The notes under the pieces were generated by a model that was given only the letters and a program-made list of their open reading frames with translations, was not told the DNA's origin and did no database searches. A DNA stretch of 64,000 nucleotides, from NCBI GenBank assembly GCA_011503125.2, contig WWBZ02000040.1:1488001-1552000 (forward strand). The letters are read 5' to 3'. Below, piece after piece: positions 47,138-57,411 of this stretch. Source of the stretch: Botryosphaeria dothidea. Taxonomy: Eukaryota; Ascomycota; Dothideomycetes; Botryosphaeriales; Botryosphaeriaceae. Every line of letters begins with the position of its first letter. Position 1 is the first letter of the stretch. The position numbers and the translations under genes are program-made.

Positions 47138-48382
47138 ATGGTTGATGGAACTATACCTCCTGATCCTTGGGATACGCTCTTCCAAGTCCTTAATCAAGTC
47201 CCTGCTCCTGTCAACGCTCGTCCTACCTTCCCTGAAGATATCCCGGTTTCTCTACGCGTTACCCTTAGCCAGGCATACGCTAGAGGAAGACAATCTTGCC
47301 TAAGATCCGATATCGATTCACCAGCTATCCCTGAGAATGCTACGAACGCCCAAGTTGCTTGCATCTTTCACTACTACGGTTTTGGCCAAGATAAAGCCTT
47401 CGCCCGACTCTAACCACTAGCCCCGAACCTCCCTACCAACACGCCGGCTACTACGTCCACGGTATCTTCTTTAGAAACCCCACGTCCCCGCATCCCTAAG
47501 GTATCGGATCCAGAACCCTTTAAAGGAGAACGCACTCGATTCCAGAACTTCGCTACGCAACTTCAACTCAAATTTGCCTCGGACCCATCTGCTTTTACAA
47601 CGGACATAGCTAAGATTACCTACGCTGGGTCATATCTTCGCGATGCGGCTTACACTTGGTTTGCCCCTTACGTCTCTGCTTCGAACGGTTCCGTAGACTT
47701 CGACAATTATGAGGTCTTCTACCAAGCTCTCAAGGCCGCATTTGATGATCCTGATGCTTACGCAACGGCTGAACGATCCCTCCTCGCGCTCAAACAAGAC
47801 AAGTCCTGCTCGGCTTACTACTCACGGTTTCTCTCGCTTATTACGACTCTTGGTTGGAAGGAAAACGCAGTGAAGATTCACTACTTCCGCCTTGGCCTTA
47901 AGGAGAACCTTAAGGATCTTCTTGTTGGACGTTCTATGCCACTGGAATTCGAAAAGTTCGCTGAAACCTGCATTGCGTTGGATAACCAACTCTATGCTCG
48001 AACAATTGAGAAAAAGACACCCGTAACTCGTACCCCTACCTCGACTCCTCTCTCTACACCAGCTACCCCTCGATCCTCGTCTCCCGCGCCAACCTCGATC
48101 CCCCAAAGTGAACCTATGGAACTGGATGCCTCTGCTCGAAAAGCGTACCGAAGAGCCAATAATCTCTGCGCTTACTGTGGTGATCCGAACCACTGGGTAC
48201 GTGAGTGCCCTAAGGCAAAGGGTCCAAAGGGTTCAAAGGGTCCAAACCTTAATTCGACCACAACTGCACCCTCTCCGCCCACCTCGCTACTAGTAACAAG
48301 TCCACTCGTCTCTGAAACCTCGACTCCTATAACTCCTCCTACGGCTTCAGTCCTCTACGTGTTAAAAAACGTAGAAGGCTAG
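47138..48382 (+). pseudogene. G2 gag
   Basis: Starts MVDGTIPPDP; one TAA at 47411-47413 (CAA in origin) interrupts an otherwise open frame of about 414 codons. The capsid part has FKGERTRFQNFATQL, TWFAPYV and SYYSRFLSL-like motifs, followed by a Thr/Ser/Pro linker and a CCHC knuckle CAYCGDPNHWVREC near the end. Gag forms the retrotransposon particle and binds RNA. Confidence 0.85.
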
Positions 48383-48540
48383 GTAGTACCCGGCACCTGC
48401 CTAGCCCCCCGCTACTTTCTACTTCAAATTAATTCTCTATTCTTGCTTCTTTATCTTCGAACCTCGGAACACTCTCATTTTCACCCCCCGAACCTCGTAC
48501 CTCGAAACCACGCGCTATTGATCTCGGAAAACGCCCACTC

Positions 48541-49021
48541 CTTATTCTTAAGTCAGTAGTCAATGATACAATCGAAACCTCGTCTATGCTAGACTCTGGT
48601 GCTTCGTCCTTGTTCATAGATGATGCTTTTGTTAAGGAACACTCGCTCCCTACTCGTCAAAAAACACAACCTGAATCCCTCGAGCTGGCTGATGGATCCA
48701 TAGCTGGGTGGATTACTCATGAAGCCGACCTTCAACTCGATATTGATCAACACCAAGAACTCCTTACCTTTCAGGTAACTAAGCTTGGTCAATATCCTAT
48801 TATTCTTGGAAAACCTTGGCTAGAAAGACACGATCCACAGATTCTCTGGTCAAGGAATACTATTACCTTCGCTTCTCCTTTCTGCCAAGCAAATTGCTTA
48901 CCTACTCGACAACCTACGATTACGCCTCCTAATCCGCCTTCGATCTCTTGCGCTACGGTATCCTACGCCGCCCTTACCCGCTATGTCCAACGAGATAAGA
49001 CTAGGATCTATGCCGTATCAA
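48541..49021 (+). pseudogene. G2 protease region, truncated
   Basis: Aspartic protease with the active motif MLDSGASSLFID and the flap/end motif ILGKPWLERHDP. The frame is open up to 49021, where the LTR of G1 begins. The pol frame does not resume until the distal RT at 57412. Confidence 0.85.
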
Positions 49022-49508
49022 TGTAACGAGCGGGCCTCTACCTCTAAGGATCCAAACACCAAAGAGGGTGGAAACCTGTCGAGGGGTTTTCCTTGAGTGG
49101 GTACAAGAAGAGGTACGCGAGGAACGAGTAGACGACTGAAGACTGAGTACTGCGTGCGAAGGCCTTGTTACTAACAATTGGTGCTGAATTGTTATTGAAG
49201 TTGACCACGAAGGTCAAAGCTATCTAATGAGTGTGGTTTATATACACGTAGGAGAGTGTCTACAATCTAATATTGATCTGTTTGATCTGTGTTGCCTCTT
49301 GGGCAGGAGCGTATGGATCAGACAGATTAATATTGTCTTGATCTTATTGATCTGTCCCTTAATGCCTGAGGCATGCAGGATCAAAGGGATCAATTCCTTG
49401 GCATCACGTGATGCACGTGACTCATGGTGGGTCTTTATGGCGCGTGTCTGCGCCCCGCTTGCTTCCCTTCCTACCCTATCCCGACTCTGTGAAGGCTGTG
49501 CCGTAACA
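49022..49508 (-). repeat. 3' LTR of G1
   Basis: 487 bp, TGTAACGAGC...GTGCCGTAACA on the plus strand. The block 49262-49495 is unlike the other two family LTRs and contains repeated GATCTGT/GATCAG/GGATCAA motifs and two CACGTG sites (49405, 49414). Confidence 0.88.
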
Positions 49509-49693
49509 CTATCCCCCCCCTTAAGGATCTTCGGCCCGAAGATCTTCCTGCTCGGTAAGTATAAGTTCTTAGGGATTCCCTCGTGTTGTTCCGTGCGCTT
49601 CTTCGCGTTTCGCTCATTATAGGTAGGGCCCCTGCTTCTTCCACCTCTCGTCGCCATTATCTTGCAAATTCGGTTGCTCGCAAACCGCATAGG

Positions 49694-50313
49694 ATGCCTA
49701 CTCCTTGTAGTGCTTGTCGTTCGGCGGGAGCTTAGTGCTTCGTGAGTTTGGATTCTGGTCGGTGCAGTCGCTGCATCCAGAAGAACCGGAGGTGTGATCT
49801 GGTTGTTACACAACGGGATTGTATACGCCCTTTTTCCGTTATGTTTCCTTGCTAACTCCCGTAGGGCAGAAGATTCATTCTGAGATGGATGATTTAGAGC
49901 GACAGTTAGAGGAAGCCCAGGAATTAGAGGAGCAGATCTTGCTCGAGGAAATGGCGATCCAGAAGCGTCGTTTAGAGGCTCGCTCCAAGGTACGCCGTCT
50001 AAAGCGTTAGATTGGCTTCCTGGACGATCGTCGTAAGAAAATGTTTGAGCGTGAGCTATCCTCCATTGAGGAGCTCGAAAAGCTGGAGAAAGAGGATCGC
50101 GATGCACGGCGTGCAGCTGGCGAGAATGTGCCGTCTCTAGAGCGTTCTCCGAGTCCCCCTGTTGTTGCTAGTTCCTTAAATCTTGGGGGTCCTCAGCCGG
50201 ATTCGGTGGCTGGGATTGCGTTTCCATCCGGGGCTGAGTTGACGATAGATCCGTTCTTCTGGGTCGACCCCGTTTCCGCGGGAGACCAGGGTTCTGGCGA
50301 TGGAATTCTGTAA
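49694..50313 (+). pseudogene. Antisense zinc-finger/coiled-coil gene inside G1
   Basis: Exon 1 49694-49820 and exon 2 49865-50313 with a 44-bp intron (GTATAC, GCTAAC branch, CGTAG); joining them keeps the frame. About 191 codons. The N terminus has six Cys in the pattern CxxC-x6-C ... CxxC-x6-C (CSAC, GRCSRCI, RRCD). Next come about 90 residues of charged coiled coil (DDLERQLEEAQELEEQ, KKMFERELSSIEELEKLEKE) and a Ser/Pro-rich tail. Two TAG stops, each one C-to-T from CAG, mark RIP damage. The gene lies between the pol end and the 3' LTR on the strand opposite to gag-pol, and its last bases approach the pol C terminus. Similar zinc-finger/coiled-coil proteins occur in many copies in fungal genomes (from memory). 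Confidence 0.65.
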
Positions 50314-50638
50314 CGAGATCCGGATGTATGTCGTTTCTTAGTACCCATTGGTTATCCTCATTCCCGTATCCTTCCTATTTAACGAGATATTTGAGCTGAT
50401 GTCCGAATCTTTTGCAGTCTAAGATCTTCTCGACTGGGTATTCGTTTTCTTCGGCATCTGGGTTTTCTGGGATTATCTCTTCTGGAGTTTCTGGGATTGT
50501 GGCGTTTTCTGGTGCTGGCTCGAGCAATGCCACGTGAAAGGTGGAATTCATCCGTGTCGTTGTTGGCAATTTGAGTCGATACGTAACGTTTCTAAGTTTT
50601 TCTGAAATTTCGAATGGACCGGTTTTCTTGAAATCCAA

Positions 50639-50791
50639 TGTTACGACGGACCGACCGTGTTGGGTTTCAGTCGGTGTGTAAGACCATTCGGCCAACCTCC
50701 CGTCGACTCTCAGTCGACAAAAGGTTCAGCAATGATCAGCCTGGTGGCTGATCGTGCCCCAACAACTCTATATACAGGTAGATCCGTAACA
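50639..50791 (-). repeat. TRIM LTR, left copy
   Basis: 153 bp. It appears identical to the right copy over the whole length by eye, which suggests a young insertion in an otherwise mutated host element. Confidence 0.92.
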
Positions 50792-51089
50792 CTACCTCCC
50801 CCTTTAAGGCAGATGGCCCAGCTGCCCAGAACTCAGCCGGCTGTCATCTGGATATAGAGTTACCCCCAACCATCCAGTCATGCGCCAGTCAAACAAGACC
50901 GGACCTGCAGCGGACTGTGGCTGTGAGCCGGGGGAACGAGTCACCTGGTTGCTTCGCTCGGGCGCGCTCGCTTGCCGCGAGAGTGGGGGGACCAGACCCA
51001 CTTCTTCTCTCACGCCTGTCAACTAGGCAAACTTCCAGTTGACGCAACCGGGGCTCGAACCTGTCGACCCATGGGTAGGCTGATCATAT

Positions 51090-51242
51090 TGTTACGACGG
51101 ACCGACCGTGTTGGGTTTCAGTCGGTGTGTAAGACCATTCGGCCAACCTCCCGTCGACTCTCAGTCGACAAAAGGTTCAGCAATGATCAGCCTGGTGGCT
51201 GATCGTGCCCCAACAACTCTATATACAGGTAGATCCGTAACA
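51090..51242 (-). repeat. TRIM LTR, right copy
   Basis: 153 bp, followed by TSD TCCAA. Confidence 0.92.
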
Positions 51243-54200
51243 TCCAATTTGTCGCTTAGTCGCTTCGATTTGATGTTTTTTGTGAGGAGGTACACTTTAT
51301 CCCCCCTCTTTAGGTTCGGTGCCGCCTGGTGCCGTCTATTGTAGTATTTGGACATTATAATTCGTACGTGCTCGAGGTCGAGACTAATGGCTTTGTGTAG
51401 TTCTTTTAGCTGCTCGGCTTTAAGAATACCTTGCTAGGCCAATTTTCGACTTGGGATGGCTTCTCTATACGCGTCTAGTTCGAATCCATAGTTGGCAAAG
51501 AACGGGGATACGTTAGTTGACTCTTATTTGGCGCTGTTGTAGGCGAACTATGCTATAGGTAGCTATGTGGCCTAATCGTCCTGTGGGTAGTTGACGAAAC
51601 AGCGGAGGTACTGTTCGAGAGTCCGGTTTATCCGTTCTATCTGACCGTCCGTTTGCGGGTGTGCGGTTGTAGAGAGTTTGTTCTTAGCCCCAAGTTGACG
51701 CATAAGCGTTTGCCAAAATTCGGAACGCATTAGCTTGTCCCTGTCCGAAACTAGTTCTTCCGGTATTCCGTGATCCGCGAAGATATATCGGAGAAACGTG
51801 TAGGCTAGCTGTTCTGCGTTGGATGCCTCGAGGTAGGGCAAGAAGTAAGCGTACTTCGTAAGTCTATCGACAAAGACTAGGATCGAGTCGTGCTTAACTC
51901 CTGTGAGCGAATCTTTAGACTGTGGCAACTTCGTAATAAAGTCTAGCGTGACTGATTGCCATGGTCGTTCTGGAACTTCTAGGAGTTGTAGTTGTCCGTA
52001 CGGAGCGTGTATCGCAGCTTTGCTTCTAATACAAAGGTTACATTGCGAGACTATACGCTGGACTGTCTTCCGTAACCCTGGAAAGTAGAAGTTTCGTGTG
52101 ATCCTTTCGGTTATCCTGTCGATGCCCTGATGTCCATGCGCGGGTGCTTCGTGCATATCCTTAACTAGTGCTTCTCGTAGTCTTGCCGGGACATAGATTA
52201 ATCCTTTAAAGAGAAGCGTTCCTTCTCTATCTCGAGCAACACGCGGGTTATCCTCAAGCGCTAAAAGTTCCTACGCGAAGGAGTCTTGTGCGTATGCTTC
52301 TCGGATCTTCAGATGCCATGGGTTTAACTCGATGCGAAGTATTAGGAAAGACGGTCTGGCAAGGGTGAGCGATCCATCGCTATCCACTGCGAACACTGCA
52401 GGGTGCGGCTCGATTCGTCCTTCTATATAGTCTACCCTTCTACTAAGCGCGTCAGCGGCGGCGTTATCTATACCTTTTCTATATATAATCTTAAAATCGT
52501 AGGAGGCCATTTCTTCTAACCAGCGAACCTGTCGTCGGTTTAGCTCCTTAGTCGTAGTAAAGCGCGTAAGGTTTTAATAATCGCAATATACTACTACCTA
52601 ATAGCTGGCTCCTTCAAGATAGTATCTCTATTGCTTGAATGCTAAGACGATGGCCAAGAGCTCCTTGTCGTGGGTATCGTAGTTGAGCTCTACTAGTGTG
52701 AACTTCCTAGAGTAAAACGCGATTAGGTGCTATCTGCCTTCTTCGTTAGGCTGGCTAAGACATGCTCCGAGGGCGAATTCTGACGCATCAGTTTCCACTT
52801 CGATGGGTTTATCGGGATCATATATCCCTAGAACCGGTGCTTCGCAAAACATGCGTTTAAGCGATTCGAAGGCTTGCTGCTAATCGTCTCCCTATTTAAA
52901 GCCATGCTCCTTTCGAGTGAGTCGCGTTAAAGGTTCCGTAACCTTCGAGTAGTTCTAAATGAACTTCCGATAGAAGTTCGCGAATCCGAGGAAGGACTAA
53001 ACTTCCTTGATCGTCTTGGGTACTGGCCATTCTCTAATGGAATCCAGTTTCGAGTCGTCCATACCGACGTAACCTAGGGTGATGACAAAGCCTAAGAATT
53101 CTGTCCTTTGAACGTGCCATTCGCATTTCTCGGGTGCGATAGACAGATTCTTTGCCTGGAGGGCTTCTAGGACCTTTCTAATATGCTTTTTATAATCCTC
53201 GAGAGTTTCTAAAAAGATAAGGATATCGTCGAGGTAAGCTAAGCAGAAGATATCTAAGTATTCGCGTAGCGTGTCGTTAACGAGATTTTAGAAGGTTGCT
53301 GGCGCGTTGGTAAGCCCGAATGGTATAACCGTATACTCGTAGAGTCCTAGCCTCGTTCTGAAGGCTGTCTTCTATTCTTCCCCTTCTTTGATCCTAACTA
53401 GATAATATCCTTCCCGGAGGTCCAGCTTCGTAAAGTACTTTGCTTTCCCTAACTTGTCCTAGAGCTTATCGATGCGTGGGAGCGGATAGCGGTTTTTGAT
53501 CGTAATATCGTTGAGTTGCCGGTAGTCGACATAGAGGCGTAGTTTACCATTCTTCTTTAGGACGAAAAGGATCGGATATCCGGCTGATGACGTTAAAGGC
53601 CGAATATATCCGCGTTCGAGGTTCTTCTCGATGTATTCCCTTAAAGCCTCTATTTCCTTTGCTAATAAGGAGTAGATAGGCTTATAAGCTGGCTTCGTGC
53701 CCGGCTTAAGTAGAATCTCGTGGTCCCATAGTTAATGCTTCGGCAAATCTCCTTTTCCTCTTTCTTGGCAAACGGCTTTTAAGTCCTAGTACTCGCTAGG
53801 TACCGTTTCTATTTCCGGTATTAGAGGTTCTCCGTATAGATTGTTCTATGTCTCCAAGCTACCGTGTTGTCCCCTTCTAATCCTCGCGGGATCGTCTCCT
53901 CTAATAGGAGTAGGACTATCCTTATCCTTAAGCCTTTTCCGTGCGGCCTTAGCTAGTGCTCTCTATTGCACCGCCTATAAGGGTTTAATATATATAAGGC
54001 AGACCTATTGGCCTTGGCGTCTTATACGCTTAAATGCCTCTCCTAAGATTATCTGGACGTCGATCTAAGGATCTACGGCTGCTAATTGCTTACGCGAAGC
54101 CTTACTCTTAGCCTTATGCCTTTTCCTCGTAGTCCTTCGTAATATATACTATACTTATTCGTCGGGAATACTAGACTCGGTTGGTCTTACTCCGCTTAAG

Positions 54201-55779
54201 GTGCTATATTTTACCGAGGAGGCGGCGTCTCGTACGCTACTATCCTGGTCCTATCTTACGCTTTCCTTAAGGTTGCCGTCGATACTACCGTCGCGGGGTC
54301 TTACGCTATCGTTACTGGAGTCGTAGCTTAATTCGGGGGTATCGTTTCGCTTAGTAGGGTTTATTCCTATAATAGGGCTATATTTTACCGAGGAGGCTTC
54401 GCCACTTGCGTCGTAGTCCTAGTACTAACTTATACTACTATCGGAGTCGCCTATATAGTTACTATATTTAGGCCTTACACTAGCTACTTCCCGTATTAAT
54501 ATCGATAGAAGCTTTCGAAGGGTATCTAATAACCTATTCTCCTTCTATAATCCTTATTTTCGTAGGAGGTCCTCGAGCTCCTCTTAAAAGATAATAGAGT
54601 CTCCTTCTCCGAAGTCGAAGATAGGTTTCTATATCCGGATCTAGGGCATACCTAGAATAATATCGTGCCTAGGAATACGTTAGACGTCGAGGGAAATCCG
54701 TTCTTAATGGTTCCCTATCTGGAGGGTTGCTTCCTCCGTTTCTATCTTTACCTAGCCTTCTCCGTAGGCTACCTAGGATCCGTCGAATCCACTAAGGGGA
54801 TACGGTTCCTATTTCTTGCGGTATAGGATATTTATCTTCTATATAAGCTCGTTGTGGATAAAATTTCCGCTTAATCCTGTATCGATTAGGATTCTAGTAG
54901 GTACTCCGTTGAGTATTCCCTATGTCTTAAACTATTTCTATAGGTTTAGTCCGGTAAGAGTTTCCGTTTCCGATGTGCGCGATACTATATAAAGGGACCT
55001 AGACTATAGCTCCGGGGTTGGTCCTATTACCGTAGGGCCGTCTAGTTTTTTAGTATAGGATAGCCGTAGACTTTACTATACATATAGTCTTCCTATTCGT
55101 TAACTTGGAGATATGCTTGCTTCTAGTTAGTCTATTTATCGGAGTTCTACTTCCTTCGCTAGTAGACTTTGTCCTTTCGCACCTAATATCTAAAGGTTAG
55201 TCGATTAAGCTTCTTGTCCGGAATCTACTAGAGTATACGATGCTAGATCGTTGCCGTGCCGTACTAGTAGAGGATCCGTGCTAGTTCCCGGAGGGAGTCG
55301 TAGTCTGCTTGCTCGCGTGCTGAGGTTCCTTAGTAGTAGCGTTCGACGAGTATCGTTTCTTTAGTCACCGGAAGTTCGTACTTTTTTCCGTCTTATTTAA
55401 TTCGGGTTTCCTAAAGGGTATTCTAACGCCATCCCTAAATGACCGTAAGCGCGATGCTTTTCTAATACGGAATCTAGATTGTTTAGCTAAGATTGCCCTA
55501 TTCGTCCCGTAGGTGGTTACCAATGCCGTATCTTTTAGCGAGAACTTCTAACGAGACGAGGGTGTCTAGTTTATCCGATAGTATAGGTGCATTATCTGTC
55601 TGCGTTTTACTAGTACTCTCGTATAGTTCTCCTGTTTCGCTATTAATAGGTTCGTCGTCTAGAGGGAAACTATCGATGATATCGTCGGTTTCGATGACTT
55701 CTTCGTTCCTAGTTATTATACCGAAGTTTCGAGGTTCGTGAGGGTACTATCTAGAGATATCCTTGCTGGTTTAATGCGT

Positions 55780-56853
55780 CTGACAGCCGTTATCGTAACA
55801 GGCTGTCTAGTGTAGCGTATCGTGGTTGTCTTGGCGAGATGCAACCGACGCTTCACGCTAAGCGCTCGAAGTCTGCTTATTATCCTTCTTGCTACGAGGG
55901 TTCTGCGGATACTTAGGAGAGAAGTGTTTATTACTGCCGCAGGTAATATAGAGTCGATCCTTATAGCGCTATTTCTGCTTATCCGTCTAGTTCGGGTTAG
56001 GTCCCTTAGGCTTCTTGTTGTTGTGACTATTGTTGCCCTTCTTGGAATCCTGTCTGTTAGCCGCGTCGAGGGCTATAGCGTCTCCGCCTTCGAGGGTTGT
56101 TCTTTTACGGCGTGGCTTCGAGGTGTTGGATTGTCGAGAACCTATCTTCTATTCGTATATACGACCGTCGATCTAAGACGTAAGGTCTACTATCTTCTAG
56201 AAGGTAGGTGGGTATTCGTAAGTGATTATGTTCTTCTTAACTTCGTCCTTTAGGCCCTTATAGAAGAGGTCGCGGAAAGTCTCGTCTAACTATTCGAGGT
56301 AGGCTGTAAGCTGCTGAAACTTAGTTGTATAGACAGCTACAGATCCTATCTATCTAACGGTTATAATATCGTTAGAGGCTTTGCGGACTTCGTCCCGATC
56401 GTTAAAAGTAGCCTTAAGGTTATCTGCGAATCCCGTGTAGGTATCGAAGATCTCCTTGGTCTTTGCCCTTCTCTTCTCGAGAGAGTGTTCGTTGGCTAGG
56501 TGGTCGCGAAGGTATGGTTCCATCCATGCCTCTGCCGTTCCCCTAAGGTAGGTTGATGCGAAGAGCACTTCCTCGGCGTCGTTGTCGAATTATACTTGGT
56601 TGAACTGGAGGTAGCGTTGCATCTGGAGTAGGAAGGATTAGAGCTTCTTCCTATCCCTATCGAACTTCTCGGGTGCCGCTACTTTAACCTTAGTAGCGCT
56701 CCGTTTTGTCTAGTGCGCCAGCAGGCGCTCGATCTAGGCTTTTTGTTCCTAAATAAGTGCCTAGAGCTTAGCTCTAGTAGGCTCTATTTGCAGCGCGGGC
56801 GGAGCACGCCCCTAAGCACCCTTAGCGCGACCCTCCATTAGGTCGACGTCCAT
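55780..56853 (-). pseudogene. G1 gag, heavily mutated
   Basis: Starts MDVDLMEGRAKGA at 56853. The capsid part is readable as FASTYLRGTAEAWMEPYLRDH and later TKFQQLTAYLE. A basic region is followed by a degenerate CCHC knuckle (CGSNKHFSPK) near 55910. Many TAG stops. Confidence 0.8.
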
Positions 56854-56967
56854 CTAAGATCCTAGTGCTATTGTATGCTTTTCCTAAGCTCGTTAGGCGG
56901 GGTAATACTTAACCTAATAAACTCGTTTCTAAAAAGGTTCCTCTCCTTGCAAGGATAGTAGTTAAAG

Positions 56968-57411
56968 TGTAACGAGCGGGCCTCTACCTCTAAGGATCTA
57001 AACACTAAAGAGGGTGGAAACCTATCGAAGGGTTTTCCTTAAGTGGGTATAAGAAGAGGTACGCGAGGAACGAGTAGACGACTGAAGACTGAGCACTGCG
57101 TGCGAAGGCCTTATTACTAATAATTAGTGCTAAATTATTATTAAAGTTAACCACGAAGGTTAAAGCTATCTAGAGAGCGTGGTTTATATATACGTAGGAG
57201 ATTATCTACAATCTATGTGTTGCTCTATATCGCCGGGGCTACTAGGCGATAGTTGCTCTATATCGCCCGGGCTTTGGAGGGCGATATATGGGTCCTAGTA
57301 GGGGCTCACGTGCGGGGTCACGTGGCGCCTTTCCTCTTCCCTTAGTAGGGTTCTCTCTACGGGCTTCCTCATCTTCTCTTTCTATATTCCTATAGAGGCT
57401 GCGCCGTAACA
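56968..57411 (-). repeat. 5' LTR of G1
   Basis: 444 bp. The block 57209-57390 is unrelated to the same part of the other two LTRs and contains repeated CTATATCGCC / GGCGATATA motifs and two CACGTG sites (57307, 57319). Confidence 0.88.

Larger units (their letters stand above)
50639..51242 (-). mobile_element. TRIM: miniature LTR retrotransposon, 604 bp
   Basis: Two 153-bp direct repeats (50639-50791 and 51090-51242) start TGTTACGACGG and end GATCCGTAACA. The TSD TCCAA lies at 50634-50638 and 51243-51247. The internal part is 298 bp without coding capacity. A purine tract next to the left repeat (complement of ctacctccccctttaagg) sets minus orientation. It interrupts the G1 pol frame; the frame is uninterrupted if insert and one TSD are left out. 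Confidence 0.92.
50300..55100 (-). pseudogene. G1 pol: protease, RT, RNase H, integrase, chromodomain
   Basis: The protease shows LIDTGLSGNF near 54870. RT: YLDDILIF near 53240. RNase H and connection: TDASEFALG, YDTHDKELLAI, RADALSRR-like near 52470. Integrase: zinc part H...H...C...C near 52080 and core DFITKLP, with Asp and Glu motifs in the frame 51572-52156. The chromodomain has VEKILDCKRFGHQLKYLVK near 50400, with its tryptophan turned to TAG. The TRIM at 50639-51242 splits the frame between integrase and chromodomain. The C terminus is basic (GRPRR). 5' boundary approximate. Confidence 0.85.
49022..57411 (-). mobile_element. Ty3/gypsy (chromodomain) element G1, nested in G2
   Basis: Minus orientation: 5' LTR 56968-57411, gag, pol, then 3' LTR 49022-49508 next to a G-rich purine tract (49509-49520 on the complement). 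The flanks ATCAA (49017-49021) and GCCTG (57412-57416) are not a TSD. The two LTRs agree over the first 240 bp but their U3 halves are unrelated. The right part (above about 53.8 kb) is far more mutated than the left. Confidence 0.9.

Noticed and set aside
49238..50107. A 289-codon open frame on the minus strand in G1
   Set aside because: It is on the sense strand of the element, but it runs into the LTR, has no domain, and overlaps the antisense gene whose intron, Cys spacing and CAG-to-TAG stops all point to the other strand.
50639..51242. Plain duplication in the G1 pol gene
   Set aside because: The repeats have TG...CA ends, a purine tract and a 5-bp TSD, so a miniature LTR element explains them better.
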